This document shows positions 9,385 through 17,691 of a DNA stretch of 64,000 bases, piece after piece. The position numbers and the translations under genes are program-made. The stretch lies in the NCBI RefSeq assembly GCF_004362715.1, contig NZ_SNYC01000005.1, positions 311,781 through 375,780 of the forward strand, given 5' to 3'. The notes below the pieces were generated by a model, which was not told where the DNA came from, made no database searches, and was given only the letters and a program-made list of their open reading frames with translations. The stretch's first letter is position 1. Every line of letters begins with the position of its first letter. The stretch is from Pedobacter metabolipauper (lineage in GTDB: Bacteria; Bacteroidota; Bacteroidia; Sphingobacteriales; Sphingobacteriaceae).

Positions 9385-9417
9385 TAAACAATGTTTAGCA
9401 AAACTAAACATTGTTTA
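9385..9417. promoter_or_regulatory. predicted operator 2: 14-bp-arm inverted repeat
   Basis: Perfect inverted repeat: TAAACAATGTTTAG (9385-9398), spacer CAAAA (9399-9403), CTAAACATTGTTTA (9404-9417). It sits between the hydrolase start (9334) and the end of the XRE-cupin gene (9459). Positions 9392-9417 match the element at 8536-8561 in 25 of 26 bases. It is not followed by a T-run on the minus strand, which speaks against a terminator. The minus strand reads TAGTTTTG across its centre, a possible -7 element for the hydrolase gene. Confidence 0.7.
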
Positions 9418-9458
9418 AAAGAACTAATCTATTTCAGTATTAAGTTTGTGTTAAGAAT

Positions 9459-10040
9459 TCAGGACTCTGATCCTTCGAAGAAATAAATTACCAGCATTGT
9501 GGCCTTATCCTTACCTGTATTTGTAGGTGTATGGGATGTTCGTCCGTCGAAAAGAAGTGAATCTCCTGCAGACAGCTCATAGATTTCGTTATTGATGTTA
9601 TATGAGACGCTTCCGCTTATAATGTACTTATATTCATAGGCTTCAGTCTCCACCATGGGTCTGACCGCATTGGGCTCCAGCTGGAGCATTACAATATCTA
9701 CGGTACCTTTGTTAATAGATCTGGTAAAGATCCTTTGGTATAAAAATCCTTCGGCATCTTCTTTTTCAAAATGTTCGTATTCTGCGGCTTTTTTAACCAG
9801 TACTACCGGATGGTCGCCACTGTTACGGAAATCCCTAAAAAAAGAATTAAGATCTATATTTAATGCTTTAATAATGTCAATTAAGACAATGAGCGATGGT
9901 ATTGTCCTGGAATTTTCAATTTGAGAGATCAGCCCCTTGCTCACCTTTGCCCGGTCTGCCAGTTCCTGAACGGTAATATTTTGCTCTCTTCGTTTCTCTT
10001 TTATCTTATTGCTGATCTGGACTATTGTATCTTCCTTCAT
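9459..10040 (-). CDS. XRE-family regulator with C-terminal cupin domain
   Basis: A 193-residue transcription factor. Residues about 8-62 form an XRE helix-turn-helix (KRREQNITVQELADRAKVSKGLISQIENSRTIPSL in part), and residues about 110-185 form a cupin_2 small-ligand domain (LEPNAVRPMVETEAYEYKY; GDSLLFDGRTSHTPTNTG). Such proteins usually sense a small metabolite and act as local repressors or activators. It is encoded just upstream of the hydrolase on the same strand, so it is the natural candidate to bind the palindromes at 8536 and 9385. A half-copy of the same motif overlies its own promoter region, which suggests autoregulation (inference). Confidence 0.88.
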   Translation of the reverse strand: MKEDTIVQISNKIKEKRREQNITVQELADRAKVSKGLISQIENSRTIPSLIVLIDIIKALNIDLNSFFRDFRNSGDHPVVLVKKAAEYEHFEKEDAEGFLYQRIFTRSINKGTVDIVMLQLEPNAVRPMVETEAYEYKYIISGSVSYNINNEIYELSAGDSLLFDGRTSHTPTNTGKDKATMLVIYFFEGSES

Positions 10041-10105
10041 TGAACGTTTTTAACAGGTTAGTAGTAGTTTTTATTAGCTGGGCAGATTTAAAGAATCATG
10101 TCCCG

Positions 10106-10126
10106 GTTTTCTAAACAACAAATATA
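10106..10126 (-). promoter_or_regulatory. predicted -7 element and half-operator of the XRE-cupin gene
   Basis: On the minus strand TATATTTG (10126-10119) matches TAnnTTTG. It is followed directly by TTGTTTAGAAAAC (10118-10106), which resembles the left half of the two operators (TTGTTTAGCAAAAC) less one C. A -33 TTG at the usual distance is not evident. The rest of the 10041-10250 gap shows nothing I can name. Confidence 0.4.
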
Positions 10127-10250
10127 GGTACACAAAGTTAAGTAATTGTAAACATAATAATACCTGCGGAAACCTTATCTGCAATTACGCTGCTTGCTGT
10201 CCTTAACATCCCGATTGCCGGTAAAAAAGAAAATTGACTACAATGATAAT

Positions 10251-11165
10251 TTACTTAAATGAAGCCCTGAATTCTAAAGGCGACTGTTTGGTTTTGCTTT
10301 TGAACATTTTGCTGAATGACTGGGAATGTTCAAAGCCCAATTCATAGGCAATCTCAGTTACTGATAAATTGGTGGTCGATAAGTCTTCTTTCGCTTTGGC
10401 GACCAGCTTTTCATGGATGTGCTGTTGAGTATTGAGGCCGGTTGTCACTTTGAGGAGCGAACTGAGATAGTCCGACGATAAGTTGAGTTGATCTGCCAGG
10501 TAATTTACAGTTGGCAAACCGTTTTGTGAGGCCTTATCTGTAAAATATTCATTTAACAACCCTTCCAGTTTATCCAGGATCTGATGATTGGAAATTTTAC
10601 GGGTTAAGAACTGGCGATGATAAAAGCGATCGCTATAACTAAGCAAGCTTTCAATTTGTGATATAATAATTTGCTGACTGAACTTATCCATATTACCCTG
10701 ATACTCCCTTTTAATGTTTTGAACAATACCCAATACGATCGTTTCCTCCTGCTCAGATAAAAAGAGTGCTTCGCGTGCTGAATAACTGAAATACTCGTAG
10801 TTTTTTATGCTTTTTGCTAAAGATGTACGCCAAAGGAAGTCAGGATGAATGAGCAGCATCCATCCTGACCTGTCAGGAAGATCCTGGTTGACTTCAATTC
10901 TAAAAACCTTCCCTGGTGCAATAAAGAACATGGTACCTTCATCAAAATCATAATCCTGCTGACCATACTTCAATTTGCCTTCTATATTTTTCTTTAAAGC
11001 GACAAGGAAAAAATCGTGGACCCAGCTTACCTTGCTGGTGTCAGGAGAATGTTTAATTTCGCGATAATCGATAAGGCTGATCAATGGATGTAAGGGCTTA
11101 GATAGCCCCCTCAACCTGTGATATTCGCTTATCGTTCCAATCCTTTGAACCTGATTATTATTCAT
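10251..11165 (-). CDS. AraC-family transcriptional regulator (module 1)
   Basis: A 304-residue regulator. The C-terminal 100 residues form the double helix-turn-helix of AraC proteins (VNYLADQLNLSSDYLSSLLKVTTG and LSVTEIAYELGFEHSQSFSKMFK). The N-terminal about 190 residues are a ligand-sensing region with a cupin-like stretch (KYGQQDYDFDEGTMFFIAPG). It is clearly paralogous to the AraC at 22277-23197: both share QQHIH.KL, LSTTNLSVTE.AY.LGFEHSQSFSK and SPLE. It lies 119 bases downstream of an SDR gene on the same strand, the same gene order as the second module. Confidence 0.92.
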   Translation of the reverse strand: MNNNQVQRIGTISEYHRLRGLSKPLHPLISLIDYREIKHSPDTSKVSWVHDFFLVALKKNIEGKLKYGQQDYDFDEGTMFFIAPGKVFRIEVNQDLPDRSGWMLLIHPDFLWRTSLAKSIKNYEYFSYSAREALFLSEQEETIVLGIVQNIKREYQGNMDKFSQQIIISQIESLLSYSDRFYHRQFLTRKISNHQILDKLEGLLNEYFTDKASQNGLPTVNYLADQLNLSSDYLSSLLKVTTGLNTQQHIHEKLVAKAKEDLSTTNLSVTEIAYELGFEHSQSFSKMFKSKTKQSPLEFRASFK

Positions 11166-11284
11166 ATACCTGCAATAGCTTTATCAGTACAATTTAGTCT
11201 TTTTTTAGCGAAGTTTCAGGAGCTTAACACGTTCCATTTTCTTTAAAAACCTGCCTGTAACGCTTCCGATTGGGTTTATAACAA

Positions 11285-12178
11285 CTAACTCTTAAGATAA
11301 ACATCTTTAATATCTTGTATAAGCTCCGTTCCTACTGGCTGCCAGCCCAATACGCGCTGGGTTTCATCGCTTGATGCCTGCACATCCATAGCGGCAAAAT
11401 GAGCGAAAGAACCGAAGTGCGCAGTTGCCTCTTCTTTATTTTTGACTACGACAGGAATATTTAATGCCTGTCCAATAGCGACAGCAACATCCTTTAGCGG
11501 AACACCCTGTTCGGCAGAGGCATGGTAACGTGTACCGCCAGGCGCAGCTTTTTCCAGTGCGAGGCGATAAAGTTTAGCGGCATCGAGTCTATGTACCGCT
11601 GGCCAATAGTTTAGCGGTTCGTCCTGGTAAACAGAAATTCCGGTTTCTTTTGCAATACTGATCAGTCTTGTAATGAAGCCATGATCGCCCTCGCCGTGTA
11701 CTGTAGGTGAAAGGCGTACTACAGCTATTTTCACGCCGCTTGCGGCAACTGTATCAGCTGCCTGTTCTGATGCGATCCTTGGGTTCGGTCCTGGCGCAGG
11801 ACTATCACTTTCGTAAACGACACGGCCTCGCGGAAGTAGCCCCAATGCGGAAGTAATGACAATAGGGTTGTCACTGCCCATGAATACCTCTCCCAGGGCT
11901 TCGATAATGCGGCGATCATTCTCGCAACTTTCTTTAAATACGGTAAAATCGTCATGATTAAAGGCGGTGTGAATAACAGCGTCCGCTAAGGCAGCGCCAT
12001 TGCAAATGCTTTCTATATTATTCAAATCACCAAAATGTACCTCTGCTCCGACTGAACGGAGTACTTTAGCTCCATTTTCTGACCGAACAAGTCCCAACAC
12101 CTGGTGACCTGCCTGAAGTAATTCCTTAACGACAGCTGAGCCAACAAAACCTGTAGCTCCTGTAACAAATACTTTCAT
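11285..12178 (-). CDS. SDR-superfamily NAD(P)-binding oxidoreductase (extended/atypical)
   Basis: A 297-residue cytoplasmic protein with an N-terminal nucleotide-binding motif TGATGFVG (7-14), then GAEVHFGDLNN (acidic residue after the third strand). It looks like the NAD-dependent epimerase / NmrA-like group. I do not see the standard YxxxK catalytic pair at the expected place (about 125-150 reads YESDSPAPGPNPRIASEQ), so it may be an atypical SDR. It is followed by the AraC gene and preceded by tandem CTACA repeats (12266-12291). The substrate cannot be told from sequence. Confidence 0.85.
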   Translation of the reverse strand: MKVFVTGATGFVGSAVVKELLQAGHQVLGLVRSENGAKVLRSVGAEVHFGDLNNIESICNGAALADAVIHTAFNHDDFTVFKESCENDRRIIEALGEVFMGSDNPIVITSALGLLPRGRVVYESDSPAPGPNPRIASEQAADTVAASGVKIAVVRLSPTVHGEGDHGFITRLISIAKETGISVYQDEPLNYWPAVHRLDAAKLYRLALEKAAPGGTRYHASAEQGVPLKDVAVAIGQALNIPVVVKNKEEATAHFGSFAHFAAMDVQASSDETQRVLGWQPVGTELIQDIKDVYLKS

Positions 12179-12237
12179 AATTTTTCATTTAATTTGTTGA
12201 TGTTACGGGTCTTAAAGACCTGTCTTCATTGTAAATA

Positions 12238-12291
12238 CAAATGTCAATGATATTTAATGCCCGGATGTAGCCAAATCCATGCTTGTTGTAG
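12238..12291 (-). promoter_or_regulatory. predicted AraC binding repeats and promoter of SDR module 1
   Basis: On the minus strand CTACA occurs at 12291-12287 and again at 12270-12266, exactly 21 bases apart, each preceded by ATTTG or ATTTGG and then C/GCTACA. After 18 bases comes TTGACATTTG (12247-12238), which could hold a weak -7 element. The same arrangement, with the same 21- and 18-base distances, precedes the SDR gene of module 2 at 21307-21360. Two direct repeats two helical turns apart are typical of AraC activators. Confidence 0.6.
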
Positions 12292-12347
12292 CAAATACCG
12301 GGAACCTGGTAATAGAAGCGTATGTTTTGATCGTATATTAATGATGT

Positions 12348-13652
12348 TTATTTAAAAAGGCCTTTCGCTTTATCCATTACATTGGTACTTTTCTCTATCA
12401 GGCTTTTTTTACCAGTTTCTACTATTGCCGGGCTCATATAACCACTAACGGCCTCGGACATTTTCTGAAAACGATCTATCGTTGTGAACAGTTCTGCAGT
12501 ATGAGGTACCTTCTTTTCGGTCATTACCTGTTCCCAATTTATTTTGGCCAGTACAGAAAAGGTATATTTTGCTACGATTTTCGCGATAAAGAATTTATCA
12601 TAAGCAGCATTGAGCGCGGCATCATCATCTCTGGACTCTATATAATCGATACTTTCCTGGATAGATTTTCGCTCTGCTTCGCTACATAGCGGACTTGCTT
12701 TGAGTTTACGCAATGCCGGCAGCGCTTTCTCAGGTTTACCTTTCTTTAGATAGAGAAAACTCTCAATTGCCCAAACGGTTTCATTTTCAATTCCCAGTTC
12801 ATTAGCCTTTCCCAAAAACAACTCAAAATCTTTCAAAGCCCGCTCCTGATCAATATCGCGTTCCATCATTAAACGGTCGAATCCTCTGAAAAGGTAATTC
12901 ATACTCAGGAATGCCGTCCGGGTCTGTTCATCATTAAAATTCCTCCAGCCAAAAAATGCCTTGGTATAGGGCAAAGGAATATCTGCATGTTTATCGAGCC
13001 AGGTAATATTTCTGGAAATACCGTCTTCTGACAAATAATGAAGTTTGTGACTAAAGAACAAAACGCCCCTGATAAACTCCAGCAAGGTTTTCTCTTCTGA
13101 ATCCTTTAGTTTCTCCGGATTTGTCTTCGAACATTCATAAAGTGCGAAGTCTTTGCCCAGATCTTTTGTGCCCAATACAATCATACTGAGGATGGCATGC
13201 TCTACATTTTCATTGTACAACTTACTCTCTCCCATCAAATATACGACAGGGCTCGCCTTGTCGGCATAATTCATATTGATGGCTTCCACAACAGTAGGAA
13301 AAATATCTTCATCCGTTTCTTTTACCAGCTTGCTAACTGCCCTGTAATCCTTATACATCAAAATGGCATCAGTGACTGATATATCCTGATCACCACTCGT
13401 TGTCGCTTTACTAAAACTGTTGACCACATTGCGCGTCCTATTTGCAAAAAGCTGATATTCTGGCAAGGTGGTATCACGCACAGCCGAGGACCTTAAAGCT
13501 ATTTTCGCAAATTTATAGAAAAATATCTTGTCGTAATTCAAGCTCTCGACTAACTTTTCTTTGTCCAGCGATAATAAATATTCATCCGTATCTTCTTTCC
13601 CGCATCCGGCTACGAATACCAATAGTACCAGCCACAACAATTTGTTTTTCAT
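12348..13652 (-). CDS. uncharacterised lipoprotein
   Basis: A 434-residue protein starting MKNKLLWLVLLVFVAGCGKEDTD: signal peptide with lipobox VAGC, Cys17, then acidic residues. The remainder is predicted helical and Lys/Glu-rich; a segment around 290-345 (AIESFLYLKKGKPEKALPALRKLK) resembles a TPR helix pair, but there is no repeat array. No catalytic motif seen. It stands alone, with 169 bases to the SDR gene and 294 bases upstream. Function not recognised. The gap 13653-13946 has no gene that I can support. Confidence 0.75.
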   Translation of the reverse strand: MKNKLLWLVLLVFVAGCGKEDTDEYLLSLDKEKLVESLNYDKIFFYKFAKIALRSSAVRDTTLPEYQLFANRTRNVVNSFSKATTSGDQDISVTDAILMYKDYRAVSKLVKETDEDIFPTVVEAINMNYADKASPVVYLMGESKLYNENVEHAILSMIVLGTKDLGKDFALYECSKTNPEKLKDSEEKTLLEFIRGVLFFSHKLHYLSEDGISRNITWLDKHADIPLPYTKAFFGWRNFNDEQTRTAFLSMNYLFRGFDRLMMERDIDQERALKDFELFLGKANELGIENETVWAIESFLYLKKGKPEKALPALRKLKASPLCSEAERKSIQESIDYIESRDDDAALNAAYDKFFIAKIVAKYTFSVLAKINWEQVMTEKKVPHTAELFTTIDRFQKMSEAVSGYMSPAIVETGKKSLIEKSTNVMDKAKGLFK

Positions 13653-13946
13653 GTGTTTTTATTTGTGATGAAGCTATGCTAATCTTAATCATCCCAACCT
13701 GAGATTTGAAAGATCATGATGGTTTCATATTTGTTTCTTTTCGTATTTAACCTGATTTTATTTCAACAAGCATAGATTAACTTGTTAATTCGTGTTGTTA
13801 TAAATAATTAAGCTTAAAATAGAGCTTTCATTTGAACTTATTTATGGCGCTTTATTATTCGTGATCAGCTGGATACAGATTTGGTGGGTTTAATCTACTA
13901 TTTGTTTCTGGCTTGGTTAGTTACCTAGACAATTTTGGACTCCACA

Positions 13947-14921
13947 TTATTGCTTATCAATCTTATTTAAAATTTCTTCTACAATTAATTTCTGCACCTG
14001 CTCTGCTTCCTCGGTTAATACGGAATGTCCTGCACTTTCAAATGAAAATATGTTCTTTTTAGGTGCTTTTAGAATCGTAAAGTAGTCTTTTGCCACGTTG
14101 AAATTGGTTTGCAAGTCTTTTTCTCCCAAAAAGAAATACACCGGGCAACTGACTTTTGGTAACGCTACGAAAAGATTTTGCCGAATTGCCTCGTTCCATG
14201 TCGGCATCCATGTTTTTGACCAATCATCAATATACTGCTTCAAGGCTGTAGTGTCTTTATCTGCAAATGGATGTCCATCATAGCTAAACATCCATTTTCT
14301 GGAGTAGTATAGCTGCTGGTAATTACTAAAAGGGATTTTAACCGTATTCAATTCATTTTGAGCTTGAGTGTTACCTTTCTCCTTTGCGTCAAGTTTTAAT
14401 TTGTCCAGTAATATTTGTTCACTTTTTGTCTGGTTCACCACCGGACTGAATGCGATATAAGCATTTAAAAGTTCAGGATGTTTTTCTGCCATTTTGAAAC
14501 CAAGAACGGTTCCCCAAGACTCCCCAACTAGATACAATCTCCTATGATTGAATTTTTTTAGAAGTAATTTTATTAATTCGTAAGTGTCATTTTCCATTAA
14601 TTTCACCGTAATAGGAACCGAAGATTTGTTTAAGGCAAGCGTTCTGCCAGCGTCTCTCTGATCCCATTGAACGACCAGGAAATGTTTTTGAAGAACGTTA
14701 GAGAAAACTTCAGCCTGTTTCATCCTGGAACTTCCGGGTCCACCATGCAAAAACAATAAAAGCGGTAAGTCTTTATTTCCACTGTAAGAGATAACCTGTT
14801 TGATGTTGCCAACGGATACCGTGTCATAAGTGGGTTGAGATTGTGCAAATAAATTATTACTAAATAATATAAAAATAAATAGGGTAAGGATCTGTATTGT
14901 GCTTGCTTTCTTATCTTTCAT
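13947..14921 (-). CDS. secreted alpha/beta hydrolase, proline iminopeptidase-like
   Basis: Protein of 324 residues from ATG 14921 (MKDKKASTIQILTLFIFILFSNNLFAQ, a signal peptide). A longer frame from 14978 exists, but a -7-like element at 14954-14961 lies inside that extension, so the shorter start is chosen. The oxyanion region reads LHGGPGSSR, followed by VVQWDQRDAGRT. The nucleophile elbow is GESWGT, an Asp lies in FFLGEKDLQTN, and the catalytic His is probably in ESAGHSVL. These match peptidase family S33. It is probably periplasmic; substrate not known. Confidence 0.87.
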   Translation of the reverse strand: MKDKKASTIQILTLFIFILFSNNLFAQSQPTYDTVSVGNIKQVISYSGNKDLPLLLFLHGGPGSSRMKQAEVFSNVLQKHFLVVQWDQRDAGRTLALNKSSVPITVKLMENDTYELIKLLLKKFNHRRLYLVGESWGTVLGFKMAEKHPELLNAYIAFSPVVNQTKSEQILLDKLKLDAKEKGNTQAQNELNTVKIPFSNYQQLYYSRKWMFSYDGHPFADKDTTALKQYIDDWSKTWMPTWNEAIRQNLFVALPKVSCPVYFFLGEKDLQTNFNVAKDYFTILKAPKKNIFSFESAGHSVLTEEAEQVQKLIVEEILNKIDKQ

Positions 14922-14953
14922 GCTGCTGATTAATCTATAGTTAGCAAGATAGC

Positions 14954-14961
14954 CAAAATTA
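14954..14961 (-). promoter_or_regulatory. predicted -7 element of the alpha/beta hydrolase gene
   Basis: The minus strand reads TAATTTTG, a full match to TAnnTTTG, about 33 bases before ATG 14921. No good TTG lies 19-21 bases further upstream. Its position supports the shorter start of the hydrolase. Confidence 0.35.
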
Positions 14962-15026
14962 AATAACTGAAACAGCAAAAGAATAAATGTTCTGCTTATA
15001 AAATGAAGGTATTATGTTGTTGGATA

Positions 15027-16118
15027 TTAAGTTTTTTGTGGCAGGCGGAATGCCGGAAGGATATAACTCCCTAAAAGATCAAAGGCCTTTTTTGCCTTCC
15101 ATGACCCATAGTTACCCTGGGTAAACACGACCACCAGATGAAGATTTTTTATGACAAATATATACTGGCCACCATTGCCTGAGGTAAAGAGCAGTTCTTC
15201 ATCCAGTGCTTTGGTTTTAATCCGCTCCCGATACCAGAAGCCACCATAAAAGGCATTTTGTGGTATTAGGTTCTGGCTTTTACTAACCCTGGCATAAGAA
15301 AAATCAGGAATCAGTTGGTTCGCATTGGTAGCATGATCGATAGATTTTTTTGTAATGACCTGTTTGCCTTTCCATTTACCTCCATCACGTACCAACTGAC
15401 CAATTTTCACCATATCTTCTGGCAGCATAAAGAACGAGCCAGCGGTCATTCCATTTCCACTCAGATCCACTGTCCATCTATAACGACTGATGCCAAGCGG
15501 GGCAAACAGATATTTTGCAGCAAAATCCATGACCGACATGTGAGATACCTTGCTAATGATGCCGCTAATAATCATAGGGTTGCACGAGGTATACGCAAAT
15601 ACCGTCCCCGGTTTATTTTTCATAGGCAGATCCAGAGAGAATTTCACCCAATTATTAGTTTCTGACATCGGAGTTTCACAATCTTTGCCATCATTAAACT
15701 CTCCGCAGTCAAATCCGGAACGCATATCCAAAAGGTGCTGGATGGTGATACTCTTTTTCCAATTGTTGTTGTTTTTAATTGGTACATATTCTGGAAAAAA
15801 GTCAATCATTTTCTGATTGGTACTTTTAATTAAACCCTGGTCAATCGCAATCGCTACCAACAAACTGGTGACCGATTTAAATGATGAGCGGGTATCATGA
15901 ATGCTGTCTTTTGTAAACCCATTGAAATACCTGGCATAATCAATTGTATCGTCATTTTTAATCAGGATGCTGTGGATTCCAGAATCTTTGTCTTTTAAGA
16001 TACTTTCAGTCATTGCCGCTAAAATAGCAGATCTGTTAGCCGTTTGAGATCTGGCAATGCCGCTAGTCAGTAAAAAAATTACGATTATTGCTTTTAACAA
16101 GATCATCTTGTTTCTCAT
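15027..16118 (-). CDS. serine hydrolase, class C beta-lactamase-like
   Basis: Exported hydrolase of 363 residues from ATG 16118 (MRNKMILLKAIIVIFLLTSGIARSQT, a signal peptide); an in-frame ATG at 16175 adds 19 residues without a signal character. The SxxK motif is within RSSFKSVTSLLVA. The second motif region reads AYTSCNP where YxN is expected, and a late FTSGNGGQYI takes the KTG/HTG place. This is the beta-lactamase/D-aminopeptidase/esterase superfamily (Pfam Beta-lactamase); true beta-lactam cleavage cannot be claimed. It lies 105 bases upstream of the alpha/beta hydrolase gene, same strand. Confidence 0.85.
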   Translation of the reverse strand: MRNKMILLKAIIVIFLLTSGIARSQTANRSAILAAMTESILKDKDSGIHSILIKNDDTIDYARYFNGFTKDSIHDTRSSFKSVTSLLVAIAIDQGLIKSTNQKMIDFFPEYVPIKNNNNWKKSITIQHLLDMRSGFDCGEFNDGKDCETPMSETNNWVKFSLDLPMKNKPGTVFAYTSCNPMIISGIISKVSHMSVMDFAAKYLFAPLGISRYRWTVDLSGNGMTAGSFFMLPEDMVKIGQLVRDGGKWKGKQVITKKSIDHATNANQLIPDFSYARVSKSQNLIPQNAFYGGFWYRERIKTKALDEELLFTSGNGGQYIFVIKNLHLVVVFTQGNYGSWKAKKAFDLLGSYILPAFRLPQKT

Positions 16119-16509
16119 AAGTCGACCAATTTTGAATTTCTTTAAAGCGGTTTGTGAAAGAAAGTCTTCAGCCAAAATGACGACATCTTATCAGTGTAAA
16201 AATCTTTCAATAAGATTAAGGTAATCATCTTATTCATGAAAATGGATTTTGCCATAAAAATATTAATTTCCATAATGAATTATGTTTCGCAGTAAAGTGC
16301 AGGATTGCCAGCATTCGAGTTTTCAAGTATAAAAATTCGCAATCAAAGCCGAAGAATATCCTGAATATTTAAAAAGTTAGATTAGCTGTGTAATACCAAA
16401 TCAGATAGAACAGGGAAATTTTCGGGTAGCTGCCATCTGTAATTAAAATTCAGCCGGGTAACTGAATGTTAGCTATTTTTTACAAATTGCAATTTTTACA
16501 ACCCGCTAC
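16119..16509. other. divergent intergenic region, no gene seen
   Basis: A 391-base AT-rich gap between the leftward serine hydrolase and the rightward acyltransferase. Promoters for both must lie here, but I find no full TTG-N20-TAnnTTTG match, no terminator and no convincing small ORF. Confidence 0.5.
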
Positions 16510-17625
16510 ATGACAACTGACCTAAATAACGAGCTGGCCACCAAACCACACTATCCCATATTAGATGGCCTTCGCGGTGTCGCAGCAATTATCGTAGTAA
16601 CCTTTCACCTTGCAGAGCCTTTAGCTACTGGTCATTTAGATATTCTTGTCAATCACGGCTATTTGGCTGTAGACTTTTTCTTTTTATTGTCGGGCTTTGT
16701 AATGGGTTATGCTTACGACGATCGCTGGCAAAAAATGACGGTCGGCAATTTTTTCAAACGCCGTATCGAACGTCTTCAACCCCTGGTGATTTTGGGAATG
16801 ACCCTCGGCGCTATCGGATTCTATTTTACGGATTCTACGTTATGGCCGCTCATTCATACGGTACCTGTTTGGAAGATGCTGCTGGTGATGCTGATCGGCT
16901 ATACGATCCTGCCTATACCATTATCGCTTGATGTACGCGGCTGGCAAGAGATGCATCCCCTGAATAGTGTGGGGTGGTCATTGTTCTTTGAATACATTGC
17001 CAACATTCTTTATGCCGTCTGGATCAGGAAGTTTTCCAAAATGGCATTAAGTATCTTAGTAGGCATTGCTGCTATTGCACTTGCACATCTGGCCATCACA
17101 AACGGTGATGTCAGTGGTGGCTGGACACTCAATGTGGAACAGGTACGCATAGGCTTCACCCGTACCATGTACCCTTTCTTTGCCGGTCTGTTACTTTCGC
17201 GTGTAGCGAAGCCGACCCAAATTAAAAATGCCTTTTTATGGTGCAGCCTTTTAGTAGCTATCGTACTTTATATGCCGCGCATTGGCGGCGCTGAGCATCT
17301 TTGGATGAACGGGATCTATGAATCTGTTTGTATCATTATCGTTTTCCCGCTTATTGTTTACCTTGGCGCCAGTGGTGTTATGCAAACTCAAAGAGAGAAC
17401 AGGATATGCAAATTCTTAGGTGATATATCCTATCCGCTGTACCTGGTACATTACCCGCTGGTCTATTTTTATGTTGCCTGGATCAGTAATCATAAAGGTG
17501 TAACAATCGTACAGGCCTGGCCCTATGCGTTACTCATTTTAATAGGTGGGGTCGTTTTGGCCTTTGCCGCATTAAAATGGTATGATGAGCCGGTTCGCAA
17601 ATGGTTGCGGAAAAAACTTGCCTAG
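16510..17625 (+). CDS. acyltransferase family 3 membrane protein (OafA/YrhL type)
   Basis: Integral membrane acyltransferase of 371 residues. The N-terminus reads YPILDGLRGVAAIIVVTFHL, the family signature with the conserved His of motif VTFH, followed by NHGYLAVDFFFLLSGFVMGYAY and the arginine-rich FKRRIERLQP. About ten hydrophobic segments follow, with FLGDISYPLYLVHYPL near residue 310 and a basic C-terminus. Such enzymes O-acylate sugars of surface polysaccharide or other envelope molecules; no glycan gene cluster is near, so the acceptor is unknown. Confidence 0.92.
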   Translation: MTTDLNNELATKPHYPILDGLRGVAAIIVVTFHLAEPLATGHLDILVNHGYLAVDFFFLLSGFVMGYAYDDRWQKMTVGNFFKRRIERLQPLVILGMTLGAIGFYFTDSTLWPLIHTVPVWKMLLVMLIGYTILPIPLSLDVRGWQEMHPLNSVGWSLFFEYIANILYAVWIRKFSKMALSILVGIAAIALAHLAITNGDVSGGWTLNVEQVRIGFTRTMYPFFAGLLLSRVAKPTQIKNAFLWCSLLVAIVLYMPRIGGAEHLWMNGIYESVCIIIVFPLIVYLGASGVMQTQRENRICKFLGDISYPLYLVHYPLVYFYVAWISNHKGVTIVQAWPYALLILIGGVVLAFAALKWYDEPVRKWLRKKLA

Positions 17626-17691
17626 GATCGGATTATTTTTGGTCCGGAATCTACTGAAAGTAAGCAGCCCCAATAGCCAATAGAAATTGTA

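Noticed and set aside
9385..9417. Inverted repeat as a transcription terminator of the XRE-cupin gene
   Set aside because: No GC-rich stem and no T-run, and a second copy precedes another gene, which fits an operator better.
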